A stretch of DNA of 64,000 nucleotides, from IMG/VR virus record IMGVR_UViG_3300046376_000226, positions 1 through 64,000 of that record; one strand, written 5' to 3'. The stretch's first letter is position 1. The number at the start of each line of letters is the position of its first letter. The DNA comes from a virus. The translations under genes were made by a program, and so were the position numbers. Below are positions 30,864-38,913 of the stretch, in pieces. Under the pieces are notes generated by a model, which was given only the letters and a program-made list of their open reading frames with translations, did not search any database and had not been told where the DNA came from.

Positions 30864-31092
30864 AGTAACGTTTGATGGCTTCGACTTGTTTAGGGGTAGG
30901 CGGCATGAAGATCATCTCCTCGCCGGTCTGGGCTAGTTCTTGGCCGCAGTCCAGGCACAGGATCTCCGGACCGGGATCACTGGAGAGAGCGCGCCAGACT
31001 TGCGTCCGGCATTTTGAGCAGCATTCTCTTACGCTCTCGACTCTGGGGTTGGGCCAGCGCGAGACCGGCAGACAGAGCAGGTATTCGTTCAT
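30850..31092 (-). CDS. Small zinc-ribbon protein
   Basis: 80 residues: CCSKCRTQVWRALSS then ILCLDCGQELA give two CxxC pairs of a zinc ribbon, followed by a PTPKQVEAIKRYY helix. ATGA overlap with the upstream gene. Probably nucleic-acid or protein binding. Confidence 0.65.
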   Translation of the reverse strand: MNEYLLCLPVSRWPNPRVESVRECCSKCRTQVWRALSSDPGPEILCLDCGQELAQTGEEMIFMPPTPKQVEAIKRYYENR

Positions 31093-31265
31093 AGGCGGCC
31101 TTGAGGCGCGTTTTGATCCGGGGGCAGGGTGATGACAGGGGGTACGGTGTTTGGCGCGGCCTCGCGCTCAGCAGCGCTTGCCAGGGCGGCACGCCAGGTA
31201 TCGCCCAGGCCCAGTTTATCGAGCTTAGCCGCCATGGCTTGGAAGATCGGGTCGTTCGGATTCAT
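31089..31265 (-). CDS. 58-residue hypothetical protein
   Basis: MNPNDPIFQAMAAKLDKLGL..., a helical half and a Pro-rich half (VPPVITLPPDQNAP). ATGA overlaps on both sides (31089-31092 and 31262-31265) support it. Confidence 0.6.
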   Translation of the reverse strand: MNPNDPIFQAMAAKLDKLGLGDTWRAALASAAEREAAPNTVPPVITLPPDQNAPQGRL

Positions 31266-31492
31266 TTTGGTTTGGTGACGCGCCGGACCCAGAGATCATG
31301 GACTACTCGGCCCGCATCGGAGTCGGTGGTGGCGTGCGGGGGCAGAAATTCGTTGGAGCAACGGATCCATCCTTGTTTACCCGTAAAGCCACTGGTGAGG
31401 ACGAAATGGTGCAGGACCGGGTTAATGCACGGGTTGTTACCTTTCTCCAGGTAGGACATGAAGAGCTGGCTATTTATTGCCGGGATACTCAT
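31262..31492 (-). CDS. Hypothetical small protein
   Basis: 76 residues, aromatic, with two well-spaced Cys (NNPCINPVLHHFV and IRCSNEFLPP). Overlaps the upstream gene by 23 bp. No family recognised. Confidence 0.55.
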   Translation of the reverse strand: MSIPAINSQLFMSYLEKGNNPCINPVLHHFVLTSGFTGKQGWIRCSNEFLPPHATTDSDAGRVVHDLWVRRVTKPK

Positions 31493-31973
31493 TTATTCCA
31501 TGGATGCTTTTAAGAAAGGCTAAGCCTTCCTGGTGCTGGGCTAAAGCCTCGGCCCGGGTGGTGCAGCGGGCGCTCCACAGCGCGGGGCGCGGGTAATAAT
31601 CGGTGGTGCCCGGGAAAGCCTCGCTCTCCTGGGGGCCAAAGACGATGGTCTCAAACCAGAGGGGCAGGCCGCCGGAGACATACTGATGGTTTAACCCCAG
31701 GAAAACCGTGGAGACCAGATGGTGATCCAGCTCGTCCCGGCCGATCCGGCGCTGGGCGTCATGGGTTTCAAACCACTCGGCCCACTCGATGAGCTTGGAT
31801 TGGATCAGCTGGTGTTTATTGTCGTAGACCGCGATCGGGACCACCTCCCCCGCCTCGTCCAGGATGGCGTGGTTAAACTGGTGGAACCCGTGGATACCCT
31901 CCTCAAAAGCCTTCTTTAGTTCTTCGAGGGTAGGCAGGAGGCCGTTGAAGGGATCTGGGAGTTGGTCGTTCAT
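31470..31973 (-). CDS. Conserved phage protein (FETIVFG family)
   Basis: 167 residues. VSTVFLGLNHQYVSGGLPLWFETIVFGP and TTRAEALAQHQEGLAFLKS correspond to a widespread uncharacterised phage family with the motif S-T-V-F-L-G-x-x-H...F-E-T-x-V-F-G. Its role in other phages is unknown to me. It overlaps the small upstream gene as ATGA. Confidence 0.7.
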   Translation of the reverse strand: MNDQLPDPFNGLLPTLEELKKAFEEGIHGFHQFNHAILDEAGEVVPIAVYDNKHQLIQSKLIEWAEWFETHDAQRRIGRDELDHHLVSTVFLGLNHQYVSGGLPLWFETIVFGPQESEAFPGTTDYYPRPALWSARCTTRAEALAQHQEGLAFLKSIHGINEYPGNK

Positions 31974-32215
31974 AGCTGGTTTCGTCTGACGAGCCAGGCG
32001 ACAATCTCGGCTTTCGCCCGTTCCAGGTCGAAGTAATACCGGGGCCAGCCGTCCGATTCATCGATGTCCCGGGCCAGGTCGCCCTTGGCGTCCAGCTGCG
32101 CCAGCCAGTTGCCCCGGTCGCAATAATTGGGGCGTTCAGTCAAATAGACGGTGCAGTATTTACCATCTATTCGTAAAGAGTCATCCTTTTCTATCCAGCG
32201 TGTTGCATGTTCCAT
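31970..32215 (-). CDS. Hypothetical protein
   Basis: 81 residues, beta-rich first part (KYCTVYLTERPNYCDRGNWL) and a helix at the end (DLERAKAEIVAWLVRR). Divergent from the next plus-strand gene. No family recognised. Confidence 0.6.
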   Translation of the reverse strand: MEHATRWIEKDDSLRIDGKYCTVYLTERPNYCDRGNWLAQLDAKGDLARDIDESDGWPRYYFDLERAKAEIVAWLVRRNQL

Positions 32216-32257
32216 TGCTTTTGCGTCATTAATACTTTTCTGTTAGATGTTCAAGCA

Positions 32258-32644
32258 ATGAAAACTGTAACCCTGAAACTCGAAGATAACGAATGGACTG
32301 ATTTACGCATAGCCGCATTCAAGGAACGTCAACCATTTGGGGCATATCTGATTTCCAGAATACGGATAGCGGTAGCTAAACCTAAACCAGAATCGAAGGT
32401 TCGTGAACTAAACCCTGAAACCACATCCAGGGTTCACCCAATGGACCCGCAAAGCGTAGAACAGACGTTAGGGAAAGCTACTGAAAAAGCCGAGCCGGTT
32501 TCAAGGAAACCCCTTAAAGGCTTAGATGTGCCGATAATGGCAGTCTCCAATTCAGCAGAAGATGTAAAGGCGCAACTCAAGCGTTTAGAAAGCGCCAATA
32601 AAGAGATGAGGGAACGCGGCTACGGACCTAAGAAGGGTTCCTAG
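32258..32644 (+). CDS. Ribbon-helix-helix-like DNA-binding protein
   Basis: 128 residues from MKTVTLKLEDNEWTDLRIAA; a longer start at 32207 is less likely. The beta strand TVTLKL followed by helices WTDLRIAAFKERQPFGAYLI fits the ribbon-helix-helix (CopG/Arc) fold of small repressors. A long charged tail follows. It is a lone plus-strand gene between minus-strand genes and could regulate its divergent neighbour. Confidence 0.55.
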   Translation: MKTVTLKLEDNEWTDLRIAAFKERQPFGAYLISRIRIAVAKPKPESKVRELNPETTSRVHPMDPQSVEQTLGKATEKAEPVSRKPLKGLDVPIMAVSNSAEDVKAQLKRLESANKEMRERGYGPKKGS

Positions 32645-32864
32645 GCGCAGGCTTGGCTTTCTTCAGGACCTTAGTTTTAAACTTCCCCTGGATGCGGGCC
32701 TTGAAAAACTTGCCCTTTGAGGGGGCGGCCAGGAACGACTGATAAGTGGGGGCCGGGACTCCGGCGTAAGCGTAGACGCTTGAATCCCTGAAGCTGACGG
32801 TCAGGGTGCGATCCGGCACCGAGTAATCGACGGCGCTTATGTGGGAACTTCTAACGTTAGGCAT
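32628..32864 (-). CDS. KTSC domain protein
   Basis: 78 residues. ISAVDYSVPDRTLTVSFRDS then VYAYAGVPAPTYQSFLAAPS and GKFFKARIQGKF are the signature of the KTSC domain, related to the C-terminus of lysyl-tRNA synthetase and common in phages. Function unproven; nucleic-acid binding is suggested by homology. It ends opposite the plus-strand gene by a 17-bp overlap. Confidence 0.85.
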   Translation of the reverse strand: MPNVRSSHISAVDYSVPDRTLTVSFRDSSVYAYAGVPAPTYQSFLAAPSKGKFFKARIQGKFKTKVLKKAKPAPRNPS

Positions 32865-32865
32865 A

Positions 32866-32988
32866 TCATCTTAGCTGCCCATTCAGGAGAAGTATCCCTA
32901 CCACCACAAAGAGAAATGTCGCCGCTAACAGGAATATTATTATCGCGATTTCCACTGGCTCCGGCGGCTCCGGCTTGAAGTTTCTCAC
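32866..32988 (-). CDS. 40-residue membrane peptide
   Basis: GTG start overlapping the upstream stop (GTGA). The sequence opens MRNFKPEPPEPVEIAIIIFL and is a single membrane helix of about 22 residues with a Pro-rich N-terminal end. Small membrane peptide of unknown role. Confidence 0.5.
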   Translation of the reverse strand: MRNFKPEPPEPVEIAIIIFLLAATFLFVVVGILLLNGQLR

Positions 32989-33158
32989 CGGCAAAGCTCT
33001 TCATTGAGCCGCTCAATTTTGCGGCATACCCGGTTTAACCGGAAGGTTGTTAACCAACCTAAGTGGCCTTGCTCGATCAACAAATTGAGATGGGCCAGGG
33101 TACGTTCGGCCTGGGCTAGTTTGCGCAGTAGCCGTTCCTTCGATATGGCAGTAGTCAT
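32985..33158 (-). CDS. 57-residue helical protein
   Basis: MTTAISKERLLRKLAQAERT..., basic, helical, probable coiled coil. ATGA overlap with the upstream gene (33155-33158) and GTGA with the next. Function unknown. Confidence 0.55.
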   Translation of the reverse strand: MTTAISKERLLRKLAQAERTLAHLNLLIEQGHLGWLTTFRLNRVCRKIERLNEELCR

Positions 33159-33379
33159 AGTTTTTTCGGTATTGCCCAGGCCATAATTGCTAAGGCGACC
33201 TCGTTTATAGGCGGCTCTAAACTCGGGTCCAGATGGGCATTAGCTCGCTCGAGAATCTCGGAGACTTCGGGCTGGCTGAAGCGGCCAGCCTCGAAGATGG
33301 AGGTCGTGTAACCGTGCCGGTTTGAAAGCCACCAGGCTTGGTGTTCTTCACTCCAGATTAGGTAATGGGCATCCCTCAT
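33155..33379 (-). CDS. Hypothetical small protein
   Basis: 74 residues. WSEEHQAWWLSNRHGYTTSIFEAGRFS is a beta pair with many Trp, then a helix PEVSEILERANAHLD. Overlaps the beta-helix gene stop by 4 bp. Confidence 0.55.
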   Translation of the reverse strand: MRDAHYLIWSEEHQAWWLSNRHGYTTSIFEAGRFSQPEVSEILERANAHLDPSLEPPINEVALAIMAWAIPKKL

Positions 33380-34887
33380 TGGTTAGGTGGATCCCCTGGC
33401 GTCACCGTCACATCCATCGGCGCGTCGCTTTCGATTCGGATGTTTTGCACATGCCGGTGCGCTGGGCTCGGTGTCGGTTGAGGCGTAGGATTAGGCGTGG
33501 GCGTTGGGTTCGGGTTTGGTGGAGTCGGCTGCGGCGTAGGCGTCGGAGTCGGGTTCGGACCACTGCCACCGCCGCTGCGCATCGGATGCGGATAAGGGTA
33601 CGGCGTCCAACCCGGCTTAGGACCTGCATCAACGAAGTAGTCACGGCCTTTTCGTAGGTAGGTATCGATGACCTGATTATTGCCGCAGTTGTCCGGCATA
33701 TAAGTCTGGGTCGAGACGTAGCCTGGCGCTTTGGTGCCGGGGCCGGTGTTATCCCAGACATAGACAGGGTCGCAGACCGCGCCCTTGCCATTCGGTAAGA
33801 AATAGCCAGGGCTACGGCCGCCCTCGAGCAGCTGCGGATTCTGCTCGTCTTCTACCTTACCCCAGTTAGCACCGTTATTGGCCCATGACCAGCCGGTCTG
33901 GCGCGGAGAGGGATATTCGATCGGACAGAAGCTGCCGTTCGCGCCGTCATTTGCGCCTCGGGTAATCGCATACACATTCAGCTCGAACTGGGCCTTCCCC
34001 CACGGGACTTCGCCTACGACATTGTCGGTAATGACTCCGGTGCCGCCCCGGCAGCTGAACCAGTTATTGAGGTTCTTCGGATTATCCTGGGTGATCTCGA
34101 AAGTACAACCGTAGATCTCCCACGAAGTCACGCCGATGGGGCTAGTCTCCTGGCCGTGGCTCCCCATGGTCGCGTCATGCATGTGGTTATGGCGCCACAC
34201 TGTCCGGGAGTTTGCATCGAAATTGGCGTCCCCGGTGTTGGCGTTAGAGAAGTTGCAATCCTCCACGTAGGAATTGTGCAACCCATCCGGATCTTTGGTC
34301 CCGAGCGTTGAAGGCTGGTTGTAGCTATTGTAGTCGCCCATGCCGATCACGAACGAGATCCCGCCCATGCCGCCGGACCCTACAAAGTCGCAGTTCCAGA
34401 CGAGGATCCCGTTGCTAGAAACCAGCATCGAGTAGGCATAGATCGAGCCCTGGTTGAAACTGCAATCGTGGATCATGACCGTGTAGCGAGTCGATTCATC
34501 TCTCCCGGCATTAATGCTGAACCCTCTGCCGCCGCCGTTGTCGGCAACCTGCTCGAATTTGATGCCGTAGATAACGGTGTTGCCGTTCTTGCCCGATTTG
34601 GCGTTGATCAAGGTAGAGCTACCGTTCTGGTTGCGGATAATCGTGTCGCTGCCCGCCAACGTGACCGCTTTATTGATGTTGAGCTGGCCGCTCCAGCTAA
34701 AGGTGCCAGCCGGAATGATCACAGTACTGCCGTCATTCGCACTATCGATGGCGCGTTGGACATCGGCCTGGGAACCATCAGTCTGGATCGATTTACCGCT
34801 GCTGCCTTTACGGGTGTAGGCGTCCAGAGAGGGCGGCTGGCCAAGGACGAATATGGCTAAAGTCAGGAGGAGCATGGGGAGTTTCAT
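33376..34887 (-). CDS. Exported right-handed beta-helix protein
   Basis: 503 residues. A Sec signal peptide occupies about residues 1-23 (MKLPMLLLTLAIFVLG, cleavage near SLDA). Residues about 40-290 are pectate-lyase-like: ADVQRAIDSANDGSTVIIPA opens the fold and repeated short strands of the type IHDCSFN, VWNCDFVG, VEDCNFSNA form a beta-helix. A Pro/Thr/Asn linker (repeats of PTPTP and PNP) follows, then a C-terminal tail. This resembles surface adhesins or polysaccharide-binding proteins of bacteria. A signal peptide is unusual for a virion tailspike and suggests host export, possibly modifying the infected cell surface. Confidence 0.8.
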   Translation of the reverse strand: MKLPMLLLTLAIFVLGQPPSLDAYTRKGSSGKSIQTDGSQADVQRAIDSANDGSTVIIPAGTFSWSGQLNINKAVTLAGSDTIIRNQNGSSTLINAKSGKNGNTVIYGIKFEQVADNGGGRGFSINAGRDESTRYTVMIHDCSFNQGSIYAYSMLVSSNGILVWNCDFVGSGGMGGISFVIGMGDYNSYNQPSTLGTKDPDGLHNSYVEDCNFSNANTGDANFDANSRTVWRHNHMHDATMGSHGQETSPIGVTSWEIYGCTFEITQDNPKNLNNWFSCRGGTGVITDNVVGEVPWGKAQFELNVYAITRGANDGANGSFCPIEYPSPRQTGWSWANNGANWGKVEDEQNPQLLEGGRSPGYFLPNGKGAVCDPVYVWDNTGPGTKAPGYVSTQTYMPDNCGNNQVIDTYLRKGRDYFVDAGPKPGWTPYPYPHPMRSGGGSGPNPTPTPTPQPTPPNPNPTPTPNPTPQPTPSPAHRHVQNIRIESDAPMDVTVTPGDPPNQ

Positions 34888-34924
34888 GAGACCTCTGTAA
34901 GCCTCCCATTGAACTAATCAAATC

Positions 34925-35227
34925 TTATTCAGTCATGGTCCATTCGGGCATTTCCTTAAGGATCGGATGATCCGGCTCGTCGCTGGTAAGAATCGCTACC
35001 ACCCACCACTCCCGGTTGTTATCAATCTCGGCCATCAAGTTGTAGGCGCCTATGTAAGGATGAGAGCTGATCGAGAGCCGGGTAAGGTTGGGATTAGCTT
35101 CCCGGTCGACCCAGCGTTTGATGAAGGGGATGGCTAAGAGTTCAGCCACCGTTTCTACATCCGCTTCGTCAGTTTCAAACCCGCTGAAAAATGCGGGCCG
35201 GTATTGCCGGACGTGAATTGTGCTCAT
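34925..35227 (-). CDS. Hypothetical protein
   Basis: 100 residues; IHVRQYRPAFFSGFETDEAD and REWWVVAILTSDEPDH. Acidic, beta-rich. Overlaps the next gene by 4 bp. No family recognised. Confidence 0.55.
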   Translation of the reverse strand: MSTIHVRQYRPAFFSGFETDEADVETVAELLAIPFIKRWVDREANPNLTRLSISSHPYIGAYNLMAEIDNNREWWVVAILTSDEPDHPILKEMPEWTMTE

Positions 35228-35427
35228 CGTTTCGGGGGCCTTACAAGCCGGATCATGGGGGCTTTAATGATGCAGCGGCGGTCATCTTCACAGTAACGGA
35301 CGTTCTGGCTGAGCGTCCCAGGCTCCAACCCAAACTCGGCACTCAAATCGACAGTGTAGACCTTAATCCGGTCATCGGGCCGTTCGCGCCCGCAGACGTG
35401 ACAGGTCCAGAAAATGGCATTCATCAT
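35224..35427 (-). CDS. Small zinc-ribbon protein
   Basis: 67 residues. WTCHVCGRERPDDRI gives a CxxC pair; a further RYCEDDRRC pair follows near the C-terminus, completing a zinc ribbon. Function unknown. Confidence 0.6.
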   Translation of the reverse strand: MMNAIFWTCHVCGRERPDDRIKVYTVDLSAEFGLEPGTLSQNVRYCEDDRRCIIKAPMIRLVRPPKR

Positions 35428-35774
35428 GGCTTCTTAGCCTGGTAATAACTGTCTAGCGCGGCGTCCAGGCTCCGGTAGAGGTTTTCATAAGGGGAGCCGT
35501 AGAACTTGGTGGAGTCCTCCCGGCGCATCTCCCGCAGGTGATCACACAAATGCTCGATGATATAAGCCATACGCAGGCGCTGGGGGTCGGTGCCCATCTG
35601 GCCCAAGAGGCCCGAGCCTTGCATGCTCTGACCCTGGCCTGACATCATCTGCTGCTGCAAGCCTGGGTAACCCGGTTGCGGCTGCTGGGTCTTAATCGGG
35701 CACCAATCCAGATGCCCGTCTGGCCAGGGGCCGTGACAGATCTGGCAGAAAGTGCCTTGCGTGGGCTCACTCAT
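35424..35774 (-). CDS. Zinc-ribbon protein with Gln/Gly-rich linker
   Basis: 116 residues. FCQICHGPWPDGHLDWCPIK is a CxxC...C motif, then a Gln/Gly/Met-rich linker, then a helical domain (YIIEHLCDHLREMRRED). Overlaps neighbours by 4 bp. Function unknown. Confidence 0.6.
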   Translation of the reverse strand: MSEPTQGTFCQICHGPWPDGHLDWCPIKTQQPQPGYPGLQQQMMSGQGQSMQGSGLLGQMGTDPQRLRMAYIIEHLCDHLREMRREDSTKFYGSPYENLYRSLDAALDSYYQAKKP

Positions 35775-36139
35775 GGCTGGCGGATAATCTCTCGGGCGGC
35801 CTCGAGCGTTTCGGGGGTTAGCTGGCCGCCTTCGGATATGAGCGAGCCTAGCATCATGCCTGCTTTCAAGGCTTTTTCCGGAGTCACCTCTTCCCCGTAG
35901 TTACCAAAGATAGGGTGCTCAGTCTGATAGAGGTCCAGTATCCGGCGTTGTTCTTCGCGGTTGCTAAGGTAGCCGGTGAAATAGCCGATATTCTTGAGCT
36001 GGATTGCTTTGGCCTCGCCGTAGTTCAGGGTGGGATCTTCAGCTCGCGCCATCTCGATTAGCTTAATCACTACCACCTCGGCTTCGAGCCGGGTTTTTGC
36101 GTGCATAGCGACCTGTAAAGCCTGCCAGTATTCAGTCAT
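35771..36139 (-). CDS. Hypothetical protein
   Basis: 122 residues, helical with many Glu and Arg. Overlaps the following zinc-ribbon gene as ATGA. No family recognised. Confidence 0.55.
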   Translation of the reverse strand: MTEYWQALQVAMHAKTRLEAEVVVIKLIEMARAEDPTLNYGEAKAIQLKNIGYFTGYLSNREEQRRILDLYQTEHPIFGNYGEEVTPEKALKAGMMLGSLISEGGQLTPETLEAAREIIRQP

Positions 36140-36365
36140 GTTTTGGTTCTTTAGTTAGTAACGCTAGTTCGATCTCGATCGTGATTTTCTGTTGGAGACT
36201 CCTAAACTTGACTGCTCCATGGGCCGGTCGCACTTCCAGATCGCAGCCGCCTTCAGCCAGAGTAAAGCCTTTGTGTTTCGCCGCCTCTAGCAGAGCTGTG
36301 TCCGGGCCGCCATCCGGGTTAATGGTGATTTCGACGGTGAGAGTTCTGGGTAAAAACAGGATCAT
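36132..36365 (-). CDS. Hypothetical small protein
   Basis: 77 residues from MILFLPRTLTVEITINPDGG; the start is set by an ATGA overlap (36362-36365). Beta-rich. No family recognised. Confidence 0.55.
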   Translation of the reverse strand: MILFLPRTLTVEITINPDGGPDTALLEAAKHKGFTLAEGGCDLEVRPAHGAVKFRSLQQKITIEIELALLTKEPKHD

Positions 36366-36739
36366 TCCGGACTCCATACCATCCCGGCAATGAACGCGTC
36401 ACTGCACATTTGCCGGATCGTCGACATAGCGCCTCGCTCGATTTCCTCCCGCTTCACTCGGCGTATCTCAGTCTCCCACCATTTTGCGAAGCCCTGGTCG
36501 GCATTGGTGCGCTCGTCCTGGTCGGTAAAAGTCTCGGGGTTGTTAGTATTCTTAGCGATGAACTCGCGCATGGCTTGGATGATGTCATCGCGGTTACCGT
36601 TAGCGAGGTAAAGAACGGCGCCTCCGGTGCCGAAGGGAAAGGCGAGCAAGACGAAGCCCCAGTGTTTACCGGGAAGCTGGCTCTGGATCGAGCGCCCGAT
36701 GGCTTGTAGATTTGCTTTGACGGTTTCTTCTTCGGACAT
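36362..36739 (-). CDS. Hypothetical protein
   Basis: 125 residues. HWGFVLLAFPFGTGGAVLYL is a hydrophobic beta segment, and the C-terminal half is helical. Similar small proteins with FPFGxGG occur in phages. Divergent from the plus-strand gene at 36768. Confidence 0.6.
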   Translation of the reverse strand: MSEEETVKANLQAIGRSIQSQLPGKHWGFVLLAFPFGTGGAVLYLANGNRDDIIQAMREFIAKNTNNPETFTDQDERTNADQGFAKWWETEIRRVKREEIERGAMSTIRQMCSDAFIAGMVWSPE

Positions 36740-36742
36740 AAG

Positions 36743-36763
36743 TATAACGCTTTAAGATATAAC
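36743..36763 (+). promoter_or_regulatory. Paired TATAAC boxes, possible promoter
   Basis: TATAAC at 36743-36748 and again at 36758-36763, 15 bp apart, just before the ATG at 36768. The 14-mer around the first copy is shared with 6790-6810. One box may serve as -10 for each direction of the 28-bp divergent gap, but no -35 is evident. Confidence 0.35.
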
Positions 36764-36767
36764 GGTA

Positions 36768-36989
36768 ATGCCACGTCCTCGTAAATACGCAACCGAAGAA
36801 GAAAGACAAACAGCAATTCGGGAACAGACCCGAGTTCGGGTTGCGCGCTGGGCCAAAGCGCATCCGCGTAAATGGCGCAAGATCCAGAGACGCTGGCGAG
36901 CCGCAAACCCACAGACTCAGAGACGCTGGCGGCACGGGCGCACCCGGCGCACTATCGTGATTCCCTTAACCATTCTCTTAAAAAGATGA
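36768..36989 (+). CDS. Small basic DNA-binding-like protein
   Basis: 73 residues, strongly basic (KYATEEERQTAIREQTRVRV, then KWRKIQRRWRAA). The PRKYATEEERQ opening is common in short phage proteins. Likely nucleic-acid binding. The stop overlaps the next start (ATGA at 36986-36989). Confidence 0.55.
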   Translation: MPRPRKYATEEERQTAIREQTRVRVARWAKAHPRKWRKIQRRWRAANPQTQRRWRHGRTRRTIVIPLTILLKR

Positions 36990-37624
36990 ACCATCCCCCC
37001 GATGTCCCTATGCCGAAGCGCATCGAGGCGCTCGAGCGCGACCCGGAGCGCGGCTACCCGGTCCCTTACTTTGTTGCCTGGGTCGACGGCAAACCTGATT
37101 TCCGGATTGCTGACGCCCGGGCTCATTTGAATTGTATCCAGGAAAAGCTGTGCTGGATCTGTGGCCAAAAGTTAGGCAAACACTTAGCCTTTGTGATCGG
37201 CTCGATGTGCGTGGTTAACCGGGTTAGCGCCGAGCCGCCCATGCATAGGGACTGCGCCCTTTATTCGGTCCAGGTTTGTCCTTTTCTGCTTAACCCCAAC
37301 CAAAAACGCAATCCAAAGGGGGGAATAGAGAAGTATAGCTCTAGCCCGGGCGGGATCCTGATTGAGCGTAACCCCGGGGTAATGGCCCTGTGGCTGACCG
37401 AGTCCTACCAGATTGTGCGTGACGGGAACGGGCGCTGGGTCTTGCGTGTGGGTGAACCACAGAGTGTCCAGTGGTATGCCCAGGGCCGGATCGCCACGCG
37501 CGACGAAGTCTTACACTCTATCGAGACCGGGCTGCCATTCTTACGTGACCTGGCTGCGCAAGATGGAGCCAGCGCGCATCTAGAAAAGGCCGTGCTCAGC
37601 GCCATGAAACTGGTCCCACTATGA
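36986..37624 (+). CDS. Hypothetical Cys-containing phage protein
   Basis: 212 residues from MNHPPDVPMPKRIEALERDP; that ATG is coupled to the previous stop, so longer versions are not favoured. LCWICGQKLGKHLAFVIGSM and PPMHRDCALYSVQVCPFL give zinc-binding-like Cys/His pairs. The remainder is beta-rich (RWVLRVGEPQSVQWYAQGRI). Similar proteins are frequent in phages; function unknown. Confidence 0.7.
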   Translation: MNHPPDVPMPKRIEALERDPERGYPVPYFVAWVDGKPDFRIADARAHLNCIQEKLCWICGQKLGKHLAFVIGSMCVVNRVSAEPPMHRDCALYSVQVCPFLLNPNQKRNPKGGIEKYSSSPGGILIERNPGVMALWLTESYQIVRDGNGRWVLRVGEPQSVQWYAQGRIATRDEVLHSIETGLPFLRDLAAQDGASAHLEKAVLSAMKLVPL

Positions 37625-38022
37625 GAACCCTAGGTGATATCCCTCAACGCGGTAAGGTCGTCTTTGAAGGTCATCTCGCCACCCAGTTCTGGATCCGGGC
37701 CCTGGGCTTACAGGACGAGATCGGGCAGGCCCAGGTGTTACTGAGTCAGGAGAAGCGTCGCAAAGAAGCAGCGGTCCCAATCGTTGCTGAGTACGAAGTT
37801 GATAGCCGCTTAACCTTTGTTTACCTGATTGTCGCCAAGGTTGACATGCTCGGGATTCAGAATGGGACCGGCGTCATTTATTTCGCCTCCCCTCATTATC
37901 TAAAGGAAGCGAAACGGATCCGCGACGGGTTCGCGGACGACATCATGAAGGACTTAGAAAAACGCGGTTTCGACGAAATAGTCGAGATCGAAGACAAGAC
38001 AGAAAGGAAGCGTAAAGACTAG
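37621..38022 (+). CDS. Hypothetical protein
   Basis: 133 residues, alpha/beta with VDSRLTFVYLIVAKVDMLGI and a charged tail. Overlaps the previous gene by 4 bp. No family recognised. Confidence 0.55.
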   Translation: MRTLGDIPQRGKVVFEGHLATQFWIRALGLQDEIGQAQVLLSQEKRRKEAAVPIVAEYEVDSRLTFVYLIVAKVDMLGIQNGTGVIYFASPHYLKEAKRIRDGFADDIMKDLEKRGFDEIVEIEDKTERKRKD

Positions 38023-38044
38023 GGAAGCGTCAGAAAGCAAGCTA

Positions 38045-38560
38045 ATGAAACGAAGACGAATTAAGAAATCCGACAGAATGTACAAGAACATCCCGGTCAG
38101 AGAGGCATTGGCCTCTCTTCATGTTCAACCCAGTAAACAGGACATCCAGGGGGCAACTAAAGAGGACCCGGAGAACTGTGCTTATGCGCGTTGTCTCCGG
38201 CGCACGATGGAGTGTGCCAACGTTTACGTCTTTAAAACGATCGCCTACGTGCAGACTCTTGACCAGGAAGGAAAGCCTCAATTTACTCGGTACACGGTCA
38301 AGAAATATGCGCGCGAGTACATCCTGAAATTTGACAGTGGGCAAAAGGTCCAACCCGGCGGGTTCGTATTTCATAAGCCAGCCAGGAGCATCACCTTGGA
38401 CTACAAGATGAAAAACTACAGGAAATACAGTCACCCGCGCACAGGCAAGAAAGCGACCCCGCCTCTGCGAATGGGGCTGCGCTCCGGCAAGGGCCGGGTA
38501 CACTTTTTACATAACCAGGAGATCGTCCCCAGAAAACTGGAAGATCAGGTAAGCCCGTGA
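38045..38560 (+). CDS. Hypothetical basic protein
   Basis: 171 residues, basic ends (MKRRRIKKSDRM and KAPPLRMG-type). CAYARCLRRTMECANVYVFK carries Cys residues. Ends convergent with the minus-strand tail genes. A nucleic-acid-binding role is possible. Confidence 0.55.
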   Translation: MKRRRIKKSDRMYKNIPVREALASLHVQPSKQDIQGATKEDPENCAYARCLRRTMECANVYVFKTIAYVQTLDQEGKPQFTRYTVKKYAREYILKFDSGQKVQPGGFVFHKPARSITLDYKMKNYRKYSHPRTGKKATPPLRMGLRSGKGRVHFLHNQEIVPRKLEDQVSP

Positions 38561-38913
38561 TTATGTCCCCCGGCGCCCATCCCGCCGCTTTCAAATTCGT
38601 CGGTGCCTTTTTCATCCCAGCCAGCGTAGCGGGTCCAGGGACCGGCTGTGCTCGGACCTCGGATCGTGAACCGGCCGTTTTGAGTGGGGGTGGCACAGGT
38701 CACAGTGGCCCGGGGCGGCCCGTACTTAGGCGGCAGAGGCTTTTGCATCGGCCTTAGCGTTTTCTTGTACCGGTCGACGCAGAGGATTGCTCCCGGGGCG
38801 TTACGCTGCGGCGGCCAGGCGTTCCCGGGTGCTTGCTGGCAGGGGGCAGCGGGCCAGCCGCTGAAAGAGCGGCACCCGGAATAAGGGCTAGTGAATAGGA
38901 CCGACTCAATCAT
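38545..38913 (-). CDS. Hypothetical protein, end of tail operon
   Basis: 122 residues from MIESVLFTSPYSGCRSFSGW, coupled to the previous stop by ATGA (38910-38913). Pro- and Gly-rich, several Cys. It resembles short extracellular beta domains. Overlaps the plus-strand gene by 16 bp. Confidence 0.5.
   Translation of the reverse strand: MIESVLFTSPYSGCRSFSGWPAAPCQQAPGNAWPPQRNAPGAILCVDRYKKTLRPMQKPLPPKYGPPRATVTCATPTQNGRFTIRGPSTAGPWTRYAGWDEKGTDEFESGGMGAGGHNHGLT

Noticed and set aside
38042-38503. Minus-strand frame opposite the 38045-38560 gene.
   Set aside because: No ribosome-binding site, low-quality composition, and the plus-strand frame continues a coherent rightward gene run.
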